A DNA stretch of 64,000 nt from JBMOOG01 sp049324535. GTDB lineage: Bacteria > Pseudomonadota > Alphaproteobacteria > Rhodobacterales > Rhodobacteraceae. This document shows, in pieces, positions 1-9,491 of this stretch; position 1 is the stretch's first letter, and each line of letters starts with the position of its first letter. Both the position numbers and the translations under genes were made by a program. The notes beneath the pieces were generated by a model, which worked only from the letters and a program-made list of their open reading frames with translations, did not search any database and was not told where the DNA came from. The stretch spans positions 118,313 to 182,312 of the forward strand of contig JBMOOG010000032.1 of NCBI GenBank assembly GCA_049324535.1, read 5' to 3'.

Positions 1-1
1 C

Positions 2-655
2 GGCATCGGGCGGCGGTTCATCGCGCCGCATGTGCCGGCCTTCAAGGACGAATACACGCAGATCGACGTCCGCATGCGCCTGTCGGACCGCAACATCGAT
101 CTGGTGGCCGAGGGCATCGACCTGGCCTTCCATCTCGGCACGCCGGACGACAGCACGCTGAAGATGCGGGTGGTCGCCGACTGCCCGCGCATCCTGTGCG
201 CCTCGCCGGGCTATGTGGCGCGTCGCGGCCACCCCGAGGACGGCCAAGCCCTGATCCGCGACGGGCACGACTGCCTGAGTCTGCGCTTTCCCGGGGCGCG
301 CGAATTCCAGTGGACGCTCACCACGCCGGAGGGCGCGCGGCGGTTCGAGGTGACCGGCCCGTTCGAGACCGATGACGGCGACGTGCTGACCGGCTGGGCG
401 CTTGACGGGCGCGGCATCGTGATGAAGCCGATCTTCGAGGTGGCCGATCACCTGCGCACCGGCCGCCTGGTGCCGGTCGCCGAACGGACGCCACCCCTGC
501 CGGTGCAGCTCTCCTGCCTGACCCAGCACCGGCGGCTGCGCGACCCGAAGATCCGGCTCTTCACCGATTTCATCATCGCGCGCTGCCGGGCCGATCTGGC
601 CCGCGAACTGATCGGGCTCGACCTGCCGGGCCCGGCGGCTCAGCTTCCGCGATAG
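2..655 (+). CDS. LysR-family transcriptional regulator, C-terminal part
   Basis: Partial gene: the frame is open from base 2, so the N-terminal helix-turn-helix lies outside the window. What remains is a LysR substrate-binding domain, with the typical alternation of strands ending in a hydrophobic 'LFTDFII' helix near the C terminus. The effector is unknown. The stop lies inside the 3' end of uraH, so the two genes converge and overlap by 16 bp. A role in regulating the adjacent urate genes is possible by position only; there is no sequence evidence for it. Confidence 0.85.
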   Translation, partial: GIGRRFIAPHVPAFKDEYTQIDVRMRLSDRNIDLVAEGIDLAFHLGTPDDSTLKMRVVADCPRILCASPGYVARRGHPEDGQALIRDGHDCLSLRFPGAREFQWTLTTPEGARRFEVTGPFETDDGDVLTGWALDGRGIVMKPIFEVADHLRTGRLVPVAERTPPLPVQLSCLTQHRRLRDPKIRLFTDFIIARCRADLARELIGLDLPGPAAQLPR

Positions 656-999
656 GTCGAATAGCCGAAGGGCGACAGCAGCAGGGGCACGTGATAGTGC
701 GCCGCGCCGTCCTCGATGCCGAAGCGGATCGGCACGACATCGAGAAACAGGGGTTCGGCCCCGGCCTGGCCGGTGGCCCGCAGATAGTCGCCGGCGTGAA
801 AGGTCAGCTCGTAGCGGCCGGGCTCCATCGCGCCCCTGGGCAGGATCGGGCTGTCGGTCCGGCCGTCGTCGTTGGTCGTCAGCGCGGCCAGGCGCACCGG
901 ACCGCCTTCGGTCAGCCGGTCCAGCGTGATCCGCAGCCCCGCGGCGGGGCAGCCTCGGGCCGTGTCCAGCACATGCGTCGTCAGATAGCCGTCGGCCAT
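640..999 (-). CDS. uraH: 5-hydroxyisourate hydrolase (transthyretin-like)
   Basis: Hydrolyses 5-hydroxyisourate to OHCU in urate degradation. The 119-residue product starts LTTHVLDTA (the N-terminal His strand of the family), carries an internal Arg-containing 'PGRYEL' strand and an HYHVPLLLSP segment, and ends in YRGS, the C-terminal tetrapeptide that separates these enzymes from vertebrate transthyretin. The frame extends upstream to 1098, but the ATG at 999 gives the family's usual length and has a GGGAG ribosome site just upstream. It is divergent from the allantoinase/OHCU decarboxylase gene, which encodes the next two steps. Confidence 0.93.
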   Translation of the reverse strand: MADGYLTTHVLDTARGCPAAGLRITLDRLTEGGPVRLAALTTNDDGRTDSPILPRGAMEPGRYELTFHAGDYLRATGQAGAEPLFLDVVPIRFGIEDGAAHYHVPLLLSPFGYSTYRGS

Positions 1000-1069
1000 G
1001 GCCCAGTCTCCCTGCATCGCGCCGACTATGGCAAAGCCCGCGCCGGATGCGACCCCCGATTCCGCCATG

Positions 1070-1089
1070 AAATCCTTTCGGGATTTTTT
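1070..1089 (+). promoter_or_regulatory. Hairpin followed by T-run in the uraH/puuE divergent region
   Basis: AAATCC, a 5-nt loop and GGATTT are followed by further Ts, giving six Ts in a row from 1084. This lies 56 nt upstream of the allantoinase start and 70 nt upstream of uraH. It looks like a small intrinsic terminator or attenuator reading toward the allantoinase gene. It could equally be a palindromic operator for the regulator of this divergent pair. The stem is only 6 bp and half A/T, so function is uncertain. Confidence 0.35.
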
Positions 1090-1145
1090 GATAAACATCG
1101 CGCGGGCTTGCGCCTAACACTGTGTGCAGCGCCACGGAGGTCCCG

Positions 1146-2548
1146 ATGACCCGATATCCCCGCAACATGATCGGCTACGGCGCCAACCCGCCGGACGCGG
1201 CCTGGCCCGGTGGCGCGCGCATAGCGATCAGCCTCGTGCTGAACTACGAGGAAGGCGGCGAGAACTGCATTCTGCATGGCGATGCCGCCTCCGAGGCCTT
1301 CCTGAGCGAGATCGTCGGCGCCCAGCCCTGGCCCGGCCAGCGCCACTGGAACATGGAGTCGATCTACGACTACGGCGCCCGCGCGGGGTTCTGGCGCCTG
1401 CACCAACTGATGCGCGACCTGCCGGTGACGGTCTATGGCGTCGCCACCGCGCTCGCCCGCGCGCCCGAACAGGTCCGGGCGATGCAGGACGCGGGCTGGG
1501 AGATCGCGAGCCACGGGCTGAAATGGGTCGAACACAAGGACATGCCCGAGGCCGAGGAGCGCGCCCAGATCGCCGAGGCGATCCGGCTGCACACCGAAGT
1601 GACCGGTGCGCGCCCGACCGGCTGGTACACGGGGCGCTGTTCGGTCAACACCGTGCGGCTCACGGCCGAGCAGGGTTTCGACTGGATTTCCGACACCTAC
1701 GACGACGACCTGCCCTACTGGCTGAACCTGGACGGACGCGACCAGCTGGTGATCCCCTACACGCTCGACGCCAACGACATGCGCTTTGCCACGCCGCAGG
1801 GGTTCAACACCGGCGACGACTTCTTCCGCTACCTGAAGGACACCTTCGACGCGCTCTACGCCGAAGGTGCGGCCGGCGCCGCCCGGATGATGTCGGTCGG
1901 GCTCCACTGCCGGCTGATCGGGCGTCCGGGCCGGGTGATGGGGCTGAAGCGGTTCCTCGACTATGCGAAGGGCCACGAAGGCGTCTGGTTCGCCCGCCGC
2001 ATCGACATTGCCCGCCACTGGGCCGCAACGCACCCGCCGGCCCGCCACCCGATCCCGTCCAGAATGGACAAGGCCGAGTTCGTCGCGCGCTACGGCGGCA
2101 TCTTCGAGCATTCGCCCTGGATCGCCGAACGCGCCTGGGAGGGCGAGCTTGGTCCGGTTCACGACACCGCGGCGGGGCTGCATTCCGCGCTCGCCCGCGC
2201 CTTCCGCCGCGCCAGCCGCGACGAGAGACTGGCCGTGCTGCGCGCCCACCCCGATCTGGCGGGCAAGCTCGCGCAGGCCCGGCGCCTCACGGCAGAATCG
2301 ACCTCCGAGCAGGCCTCGGCCGGGCTCGACGCGCTGACCGACGCCGAGCGCGCGGAGTTCACCCGCCTGAACACCGCCTATGTCGCCCGTCACGGCTTTC
2401 CCTTCATCATCGCGGTGCGCGACCACGACAAGGCCGGCATCCTGCGCGCCTTCCGCCGCCGGCTCGACCAACCCTCCGACGACGAATTCGCCGAGGCCTG
2501 CGCCCAGGTCGAACGCATCGCCGCCCTGCGCCTCAAGGACCTGCTGCC

Positions 2549-2552
<4 letters not shown>
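1146..2552 (+). CDS. Bifunctional allantoinase (PuuE type) / OHCU decarboxylase fusion
   Basis: Residues 1 to about 300 are a metal-independent, polysaccharide-deacetylase-fold allantoinase of the PuuE type (YEEGGENCILHGD, MESIYDYGARAGFWR, SVGLHCRLIGRPGR). Residues about 310-468 are an OHCU decarboxylase (UraD), with the conserved HPDLAGK active-site segment and RHGFPFI near the end. One polypeptide therefore catalyses OHCU to (S)-allantoin and allantoin to allantoate. The upstream frame starts at 1122, but the ATG at 1146 has a GGAGG site 6 nt away. The stop overlaps the next start (ATGA), which implies translational coupling. PuuE-UraD fusions are known from other alphaproteobacteria. Confidence 0.93.
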
Positions 2553-3391
<839 letters not shown>

Positions 3392-3401
3392 CCGGCCCTG
3401 G

Positions 3402-3454
3402 TTTCTTCTTCGGGCAAATACCCCCGGGGGTCCGGGGGCAGGCAGCCCCCGGCC
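3402..3454 (-). repeat. Intergenic GC-hairpin/GAAGAAG repeat, copy 1
   Basis: Read on the minus strand, this is a run of G/C-only inverted repeats, then GGGTATTTG, then CCCGAAGAAGAAAC. Four further copies occur at 7291, 22533, 22599 and 39301. This copy sits inside the urate operon between allE and allA, and it is inverted relative to the direction of transcription. Confidence 0.75.
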
Positions 3455-3461
3455 GGCCGCG

Positions 3462-3950
3462 ATGACCCGGACGCTGCGCCCCGAGCCGCTCAACGCCGCG
3501 GCCTTCGCGCCCTTCGGCGACGTGATCGAGGCCGCCGGCGCGCCCGACCGGCTGATCAACGCCGGGCTCTGCGGCCGCTGGCACGACCGCGCCCGTCTCG
3601 ACTTCGCCTCGGGCCGGGCCGGCATCTCGGTCTTCGATGGCCGACCGGTGAGGCTGCCCCATCGCTTCGATCTGGTCGAGCGCCATCCGGAAGGCAGCCA
3701 GGCCTTCCTGCCGATGACGCGCAATCCCTTCCTCGTGATCGTGGCCCCGGACATGGACGGCGTCCCGGGCCGGCCGCGCGCCTTCCTCACCGCGCCGGGG
3801 CAGGGCGTCAACATCCTGCGCAACACCTGGCACGGCGTGCTCACGCCTTTGGCGGAACCCGGCCTTTTTGCGGTCGTCGACCGCATCGGCGACGGGCCGA
3901 ACCTTGAAGAATACCGCTACCCGTCCGACTGGACGGTGACGGCAGACTGA
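3462..3950 (+). CDS. allA: Ureidoglycolate lyase
   Basis: Cleaves (S)-ureidoglycolate to glyoxylate and urea, the last step of the allantoin branch. The 162-residue protein has the family signatures ERHPEGSQAFLPM and GQGVNILRNTWHGVL and ends in YRYPSDW. Size and motifs match AllA throughout. The glyoxylate produced is the substrate of the BhcA/BhcC enzymes encoded a few kb away. Confidence 0.93.
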   Translation: MTRTLRPEPLNAAAFAPFGDVIEAAGAPDRLINAGLCGRWHDRARLDFASGRAGISVFDGRPVRLPHRFDLVERHPEGSQAFLPMTRNPFLVIVAPDMDGVPGRPRAFLTAPGQGVNILRNTWHGVLTPLAEPGLFAVVDRIGDGPNLEEYRYPSDWTVTAD

Positions 3951-4016
3951 ACCCGGACCGGCCAGAGGGGGCGCGGACGGACGGGCAGGACATGCGCCCC
4001 CGGGAGAGGGACCCCG

Positions 4017-5507
4017 ATGCCTGAAACGACCACACATCCGGTGGACGAGCTGCTGCCCGTCCCCAAGCTCGCCACACTCGGCCTCCAGCACGTGCTGGTG
4101 ATGTACGCCGGCGCGATCGCGGTGCCGCTGATCGTCGGCCGCGCCCTGAAGCTCGAACCGCAGGACGTGGCCTTCCTGATCTCGGCCGACCTCTTCGCCT
4201 GCGGTCTCGTCACGCTGATCCAGTCGCTGGGCGTCACGCAATGGTTCGGCGTCCGCCTGCCGGTGATGATGGGCGTGACCTTCGCCGCCGTCGGGCCGAT
4301 GGTCGCCATCGCCAACGCGAATCCCGGCCCCGACGGCGCGCGGGCGATCTTCGGGGCGATCATCGCGGCCGGCCTCATCGCCATGCTTCTCGCCCCCCTG
4401 ATGTCGAAGCTCCTGCGCTTCTTCCCGCCGGTCGTCACCGGCACCATCATCCTGGTGATCGGGGTGACGCTGATGCGGATCGGCATCAACTGGGTCTTCG
4501 GCAACCCGGTCGGTCCGACCGCGCCCAGGCTCGTCGATCCGGCGCACAGGGACTGGCTCGCCTCGGTGCAGACGCTGATCGACGCCGGCGGCACCACGCT
4601 GGCGCCGATGCCCAAGGGTCTCTCGCTGGCCGCGACTGCGCCGAACCCGCTCTATGCGGCCCCCGGCAACATCGCCATCTCGGCGGTGGTGCTGGTGGCG
4701 ATCCTCGTCATCGCCCGCTTCGGGCGCGGGTTTGTCGCCAACATCGCGGTGCTTCTGGGCATCGTCGTCGGCGGGGTTCTCGCGGCGCTTCTGGGCATGA
4801 TGCATTTCGACAAGGTCGGGCAGGCGGGCTGGTTCGCGCTGATCCAGCCCTTCCACTTCGGGCTGCCGACCTTCGATCCGGTGATGATCGTGACCATGGT
4901 GCTGGTGATGATCGTGGTGATGATCGAATCGACCGGCATGTTCCTTGCGCTCGGCGACATGACCGGGGTGACGATCACCCCCAGGCGGCTGGCCGCGGGC
5001 CTCCGGACCGACGGTCTGGGCACCGTCATCGGCGGGCTCTTCAACACCTTCCCCTACACCTCCTTCAGCCAGAACGTTGGCCTCGTCGGCGTCACCGGCA
5101 TCAAGAGCCGGTTCATCTGCGTGGCGGGGGGTCTCATCCTGATCGTGCTCGGCCTCATCCCCAAGATGGGGGCGCTGGTCGAATCGCTGCCGACCGCCGT
5201 TCTTGGCGGCGCAGGGCTCGTCATGTTCGGGATGGTCGCGGCGACCGGGATCCGCATCCTCGCAGCCGGGGTCGATTTCGCGACGAACCGCCACAACCTC
5301 TTCATCGTGGCCATCGCGCTCGGCTTCGGGATGATCCCGCTGGTCGCGCCCGAGTTCAAGATGTGGATGCCGCACGCGATCCACCCGCTGATCGAATCCG
5401 GCATCCTGCTGGCGACGGTCGCGGCGGTGGCGCTCAACGTCTGGTTCAACGGCGCCTCGGGCACGGCGCAGGACCTGCGCCGCGCGGCCGCGGTCGCGGA
5501 CCACTGA
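4017..5507 (+). CDS. NCS2-family purine (urate/xanthine) permease
   Basis: A 496-residue inner-membrane nucleobase transporter with about 12-14 hydrophobic segments. TM1 carries the GLQHVLVMYAGAIAVPLIVG segment typical of the family. The nucleobase-transporter signature QNVGLVGVTG follows FNTFPYTSFS around residue 350. Substrate is inferred as xanthine or urate because the gene closes the urate operon; uracil is less likely. The ribosome site GAGAGGGAC lies just before the ATG. Confidence 0.88.
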   Translation: MPETTTHPVDELLPVPKLATLGLQHVLVMYAGAIAVPLIVGRALKLEPQDVAFLISADLFACGLVTLIQSLGVTQWFGVRLPVMMGVTFAAVGPMVAIANANPGPDGARAIFGAIIAAGLIAMLLAPLMSKLLRFFPPVVTGTIILVIGVTLMRIGINWVFGNPVGPTAPRLVDPAHRDWLASVQTLIDAGGTTLAPMPKGLSLAATAPNPLYAAPGNIAISAVVLVAILVIARFGRGFVANIAVLLGIVVGGVLAALLGMMHFDKVGQAGWFALIQPFHFGLPTFDPVMIVTMVLVMIVVMIESTGMFLALGDMTGVTITPRRLAAGLRTDGLGTVIGGLFNTFPYTSFSQNVGLVGVTGIKSRFICVAGGLILIVLGLIPKMGALVESLPTAVLGGAGLVMFGMVAATGIRILAAGVDFATNRHNLFIVAIALGFGMIPLVAPEFKMWMPHAIHPLIESGILLATVAAVALNVWFNGASGTAQDLRRAAAVADH

Positions 5508-5559
5508 GCCTGACCTGGTGAATCGCGGGGGTCTCCGCCACGCGGGGGCCCCCTGCCTC

Positions 5560-6180
5560 TCAGGGCCGCGGCACGACGAGATCGGCCGCGGCCTCGGCGC
5601 CCTCGGCGCGCAGGCCCTCCGCCACGCCCGACCGGTCGGCCTCGCTGCGGTTCTGGCTCATCTTCCACTTGCCCTCGATCCGCTCGATCGGGATCTCCAG
5701 CCCGACGATCGCCCGCAACTGGCCGGCGATGAAGGCCTCGGGCGCGTCGCTCACCGCCCAGGGATGCGCCCGCCCGGCCTCGTGCCCCTCGGTCAGGCGC
5801 CCCACCTGCGCGGCAAGCCAGTCGGGCGCGTCAAAGACCTGCGGCCGCCCGCGCACCTGCACGACCGCGTAGTTCCAGGTCGGCACCACCCGCCCGTGCT
5901 CGGCCTTGGCCGCATACCAGGATGGGGTGACATAGGCCTCGGGTCCCTGAAAGATCACCAGCGTCTCGGCGCCGGCGCGCAGGTCGTCGCATTGCGGATT
6001 GGCGCGCGCGAGATGGGCGCGCAGGACCATTCCCCCGGCGGTTTCGACCAGAGCGAAGGGAATGAGGTTTGCCGTCAGCCCCGCCGCGCCCGCCGTCACC
6101 AGGGTGCCGAGCGGATGGGCCCGCACGAGCGCGTGCAGCACATCGGCGCGGGTTTCGCGATAGGCGGGCGGGACATACAT
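5560..6180 (-). CDS. FMN-binding split-barrel protein, PaiB family
   Basis: A 206-residue PaiB-type protein. Family landmarks are MYVPPAYRE at the N terminus, LARANPQCDDL, FQGPEAYVTPSWY, VVPTWNYAVV and EGKWKMSQNR. PaiB in Bacillus was described as a negative regulator, but the fold is an FMN-binding split barrel and the biochemical role is unsettled. It converges with the permease gene, 52 bp away, so it is probably not part of the urate operon. Confidence 0.85.
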   Translation of the reverse strand: MYVPPAYRETRADVLHALVRAHPLGTLVTAGAAGLTANLIPFALVETAGGMVLRAHLARANPQCDDLRAGAETLVIFQGPEAYVTPSWYAAKAEHGRVVPTWNYAVVQVRGRPQVFDAPDWLAAQVGRLTEGHEAGRAHPWAVSDAPEAFIAGQLRAIVGLEIPIERIEGKWKMSQNRSEADRSGVAEGLRAEGAEAAADLVVPRP

Positions 6181-6316
6181 CGGTCGGCGTTTCCGTGGCT
6201 GGGGCGCATTGATACTGCCCGCTGCGCGCCGGCCGGCGCAAGGCCCCGGCGCCCCGGCCGCCGGTTCGCGTCAAGCGCCCGGCGCCGCCCGAGGCGCGCA
6301 CACCCCGGCGCCGCCG

Positions 6317-7279
6317 TCAGATCGCGACAGTGGTCGCCAGCCCCCGTTCGACCGCGCGCGCAACCGCTCGGCTTGCGACCGCCAGATCCTGAAGCCCGAC
6401 CCCGGTCCCGTCGAAGAGCGTGATCGCGTCGGCCGATGTCCGGCCGGGATGCCGGCCGATCAGCACATCGCCCAGGGGCGTGATCGCGGTCTCGGCGATC
6501 AGCCCCGCAGCGACCGCATGCTGCGCCTCGCCGATCGAGACCGACTGCGCCACCTCGTCGGTGAAGACGGCGGCCCGGGCCAGAAGTGTCGGCTCGACCT
6601 CCTGCTTGCCCCTTGTGTCGGTGCCCATGCAGGACAGATGCGTGCCCGGCCGCACATGCGCGTCCAGAAGCGAGGCCGCGGGCGACGAGGTGATGGTCAC
6701 GATCACATCCGCCTCGGCGCCAAGCCGGGGCAGGTCCACGGCCTCGAACGGAAGGCCCAGCTCGGCCGCCACCGCGCCGAGCTTCGGCAGCATGTCGGGA
6801 TGCAGGTTCCAGGCCACGACCCGCTCGAACGCGCGCACGCGGGCCGCCGCGCGCAGCTGGAACTGCGCCTGATGGCCGGCGCCGACCATGCCGAGCACCT
6901 TCGCATCCCGGCGCGCCAGCCGGTCGATGGCGATGGCCGAGGCGGCGGCGGTGCGCAGCGCGGTCAGGAGGTTGCCCCCCACCAGCGCCGTCGGCCGCCC
7001 GCTCTCGGGATCGAAGAGCGCCACCACCGACTGGTGGTTGGTGATGCCGCGCGCGGCGTTGCCGGGGAAGTAGCCCCCGGCCTTGACGCCCAGCACGCCG
7101 CCCGCCCGGTCGAGCCCGGACTTGAACCCGTATTGCCGGCCCTCGCCCAGGGCCTCGCGGATGACGGGGAAATTGCAGGCTCCGCCCCGGGCCATCTCGG
7201 CAAAGACCGCCTCGACCGCCGAATAGGCGTCTTCCGGCGTGACCAGATCAGCGATCAGCGCCTCGGGCACGATCAGCAT
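6317..7279 (-). CDS. bhcD: Iminosuccinate reductase, beta-hydroxyaspartate cycle
   Basis: Ornithine cyclodeaminase/mu-crystallin family (about 320 aa), with a Rossmann nucleotide site (VLGMVGAGHQAQ) in the middle and the family Lys/Arg substrate pocket (FKSGLD, VKAGGYFPGN). In the beta-hydroxyaspartate cycle it reduces iminosuccinate to L-aspartate and so regenerates the amino donor for BhcA. Context decides the call: it is the last gene after bhcA, bhcB and bhcC. The ATG at 7279 is chosen over 7306 because GGAGAAGGG lies directly upstream; that site is supplied by the tail of the intergenic repeat. Confidence 0.92.
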   Translation of the reverse strand: MLIVPEALIADLVTPEDAYSAVEAVFAEMARGGACNFPVIREALGEGRQYGFKSGLDRAGGVLGVKAGGYFPGNAARGITNHQSVVALFDPESGRPTALVGGNLLTALRTAAASAIAIDRLARRDAKVLGMVGAGHQAQFQLRAAARVRAFERVVAWNLHPDMLPKLGAVAAELGLPFEAVDLPRLGAEADVIVTITSSPAASLLDAHVRPGTHLSCMGTDTRGKQEVEPTLLARAAVFTDEVAQSVSIGEAQHAVAAGLIAETAITPLGDVLIGRHPGRTSADAITLFDGTGVGLQDLAVASRAVARAVERGLATTVAI

Positions 7280-7290
7280 CGCCCTTCTCC

Positions 7291-7347
7291 CTTCTTCTTT
7301 GCGCAAATACCCCGGGGGGTGCGGGGGGCAGCGCCCCCCGGGCCCCG
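7291..7347 (-). repeat. Intergenic GC-hairpin/GAAGAAG repeat, copy 2
   Basis: On the minus strand it starts right after the bhcC stop with a GGGGGGC...GCCCCCC inverted repeat, then GGGGTATTTG, then CGCAAAGAAGAAGG. It fills nearly all of the bhcC-bhcD gap. Its purine-rich tail runs into the Shine-Dalgarno sequence of bhcD. Confidence 0.75.
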
Positions 7348-7348
7348 G

Positions 7349-8512
7349 TCAGTAGCCCTTGCCGCGGGCCGAGACCGGCCACACGAGCTCGACCTTGCCG
7401 CCGCGCACGCCCACATACCAGTCGTGCACGTTGCAGGTCGGGTCGCAGTGGCCCGGCACCAGCCGCAGCTTGTCGTTCACCTTGAGCACGCCCTGCAGGT
7501 CCTCGACCACGCCGTGCTCGTCGCTGCACTTGACGTATTTCACATCCGTCCGGCCGAAGACCACCGGCAGGCCGCTGTCGACCGACTGCGCCTTCAGGCC
7601 CGCGTCCACGATCGCCTTGTCGGGCTTGGCGTGGCTCATCACCGAGGTCAGGATGAACAGCGCGTTCTCCCATTCGCCCTGGTCGATGCGCCGGCCGTCC
7701 TTGTCGAGGATGCGGCCGTAATCGGCGTCCATGAAGGCGTAGGACCCGCACTGCAGCTCGTTGTAGACGCCCGAGGTGCCTTCGAAGTAGTAGCTTCCGG
7801 TCCCGGCGCCGCCGACGATCGCGCAGTCGAGCCCTTCGGCCTTCAGCGCCTCGACCGCGTCCTTCACCATCGCCACGGCGATGTCGATCTTGGCCTTGCG
7901 GTCCTCGTACTTGTCCATGTGCTGCATGGCGCCCTGATAGGCCTGGATGCCCGAGAACGTGAGGCCCGGCGCCGCGGCGATCGCCCTGGCGATCGCGACC
8001 ACGGCGGGCGTCGTGGTGACGCCGCAGCGGCCGGCGCCGCAGTCGATCTCGACGAGGCATTCGATGGTGGTGCCGTGCTTGACCGCCGCGGCCGACAGGT
8101 CGGCGACGTTGGCGATGTCATCGACGCAGACGATGGTGCGCGCGCCCAGTTTCGGCAGCCGCGCCAGCCGGTCGATCTTGGCCGGATCGCGCACCTGGTT
8201 CGACACCAGGATGTCCTTGATGCCGCCGCGGGCAAAGACCTCGGCCTCGCTCACCTTCTGGCAGCAGACGCCGCAGGCGCCGCCGAGGCTTTCCTGAAGC
8301 TTCTGGACATCCACCGACTTGTGCATCTTGCCGTGGCTGCGGTGGCGCACGCCGTGGGCCTTGGCCCAGTCGCCCATCTTCTTGACGTTGCGCTCCAGCG
8401 CATCGAGATCGAGGATCAGGCAGGGCGTCTGGATGTCCGCCTCGCTCATGCCCGGCAGGGCGGGGATGTCATAGCCGACCTCGAGACCGGCGAACGGTGT
8501 CTGCTTGTTCAT
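7349..8512 (-). CDS. bhcC: erythro-beta-hydroxyaspartate aldolase
   Basis: A PLP enzyme of the D-threonine-aldolase-like type III fold (387 aa). It condenses glycine and glyoxylate to (2R,3S)-beta-hydroxyaspartate. The PLP-lysine region reads RSHGKMHKS near residue 65. The C-terminal metal site VPGHCDPTCNVHDW matches the PxHxC pattern of these aldolases. A GAGGAGG ribosome site precedes the ATG. Twelve bases separate it from the bhcB stop, so it is in one transcription unit with bhcA and bhcB. Confidence 0.93.
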   Translation of the reverse strand: MNKQTPFAGLEVGYDIPALPGMSEADIQTPCLILDLDALERNVKKMGDWAKAHGVRHRSHGKMHKSVDVQKLQESLGGACGVCCQKVSEAEVFARGGIKDILVSNQVRDPAKIDRLARLPKLGARTIVCVDDIANVADLSAAAVKHGTTIECLVEIDCGAGRCGVTTTPAVVAIARAIAAAPGLTFSGIQAYQGAMQHMDKYEDRKAKIDIAVAMVKDAVEALKAEGLDCAIVGGAGTGSYYFEGTSGVYNELQCGSYAFMDADYGRILDKDGRRIDQGEWENALFILTSVMSHAKPDKAIVDAGLKAQSVDSGLPVVFGRTDVKYVKCSDEHGVVEDLQGVLKVNDKLRLVPGHCDPTCNVHDWYVGVRGGKVELVWPVSARGKGY

Positions 8513-8524
8513 GGCGTGTCCTCC

Positions 8525-9478
8525 TCAGCCCTTCATCCAGGGCAGCTTGTCCAGATCCACGTTGCCGCCGGTGATGATGACACCGACACGCTTGCCGCGG
8601 AACACTTCGGGGTTCTTCAGCACGGTGGCCAGCGGAACCGCGCTCGACGGTTCCATGACCACCCGCAGGTGCTTCCAGATCAGCTTCATCGCATCGACGA
8701 TTTCCTGTTCGGACGCGGTGTAGATCGCGCTGACGTGGGTCTTCACGAAATGCCAGGTCAGGTCCTTCAACGGCACGAGGAGCCCGTCGGCGATGGTCTT
8801 GGGCGCATCGTCGGCGATGATGTGGCCGGCCTTGAAACTGCGATAGGCGTCGTCCGCCTGTTCGGGCTCGGCCGCGATCACCTTGCATTCCGGCGCCAGC
8901 GTCGACAGCGTCAGGCAGGTGCCGGAGATCATCCCGCCGCCGCCGATCGGCGCCACCACCATGTCGAGCCCGCCGGTCTGTTCCATGAATTCGCGCGAGC
9001 AGGTGCCCTGGCCGGCGATCACCCTCGGGTCGTTGTACGGGTGCACGAAATCGCCGCCCGTGGCCTCCTGGACCTTGGCGAAGGTCGCCTCGCGCGAGCT
9101 GGTCGAGGGCTCGCATTCGGTGATCACCCCGCCATAGCGGCGCACCGTGTCCTTCTTGGCCTGCGGCGCCGTGCGCGGCATCACCACGTTGCAGGGAATG
9201 CCGCGCAGCATGGCGGCATAGCTGAGGCAGGAGGCGTGGTTGCCCGAGGAGTGGGTGGCCACACCCTTCTTCGCCTGCTCGTCGGTCAGTCCGAAGACCG
9301 CGTTGGCGGCGCCGCGCACCTTGAACGCTCCGGGTTCCTGGAAGTTCTCGCACTTGAAGAACAGATCGCAGCCCGCGAGTTCGTTCAGATAGTCCGAGGT
9401 CCGCACCGGCGTCAGGCGGATGTGGGGTCGGATCCGTTCGTGCGCCGCCAGCATGTCGTCATAGGTCGGGATATACAT
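8525..9478 (-). CDS. bhcB: erythro-beta-hydroxyaspartate dehydratase
   Basis: Threonine/serine-dehydratase family, fold type II PLP enzyme (317 aa). PLP lysine is K53 in GAFKVRGA. The phosphate-binding glycine loop is GGGGMISG, and the substrate loop is SSGNHA. It dehydrates beta-hydroxyaspartate to iminosuccinate. The frame opens further upstream (9523), but the ATG at 9478 gives the family N terminus (MYIPTYDDM). It lies 13 bp from the bhcA stop. Confidence 0.93.
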   Translation of the reverse strand: MYIPTYDDMLAAHERIRPHIRLTPVRTSDYLNELAGCDLFFKCENFQEPGAFKVRGAANAVFGLTDEQAKKGVATHSSGNHASCLSYAAMLRGIPCNVVMPRTAPQAKKDTVRRYGGVITECEPSTSSREATFAKVQEATGGDFVHPYNDPRVIAGQGTCSREFMEQTGGLDMVVAPIGGGGMISGTCLTLSTLAPECKVIAAEPEQADDAYRSFKAGHIIADDAPKTIADGLLVPLKDLTWHFVKTHVSAIYTASEQEIVDAMKLIWKHLRVVMEPSSAVPLATVLKNPEVFRGKRVGVIITGGNVDLDKLPWMKG

Positions 9479-9491
9479 CGTCTCTCTCGTC

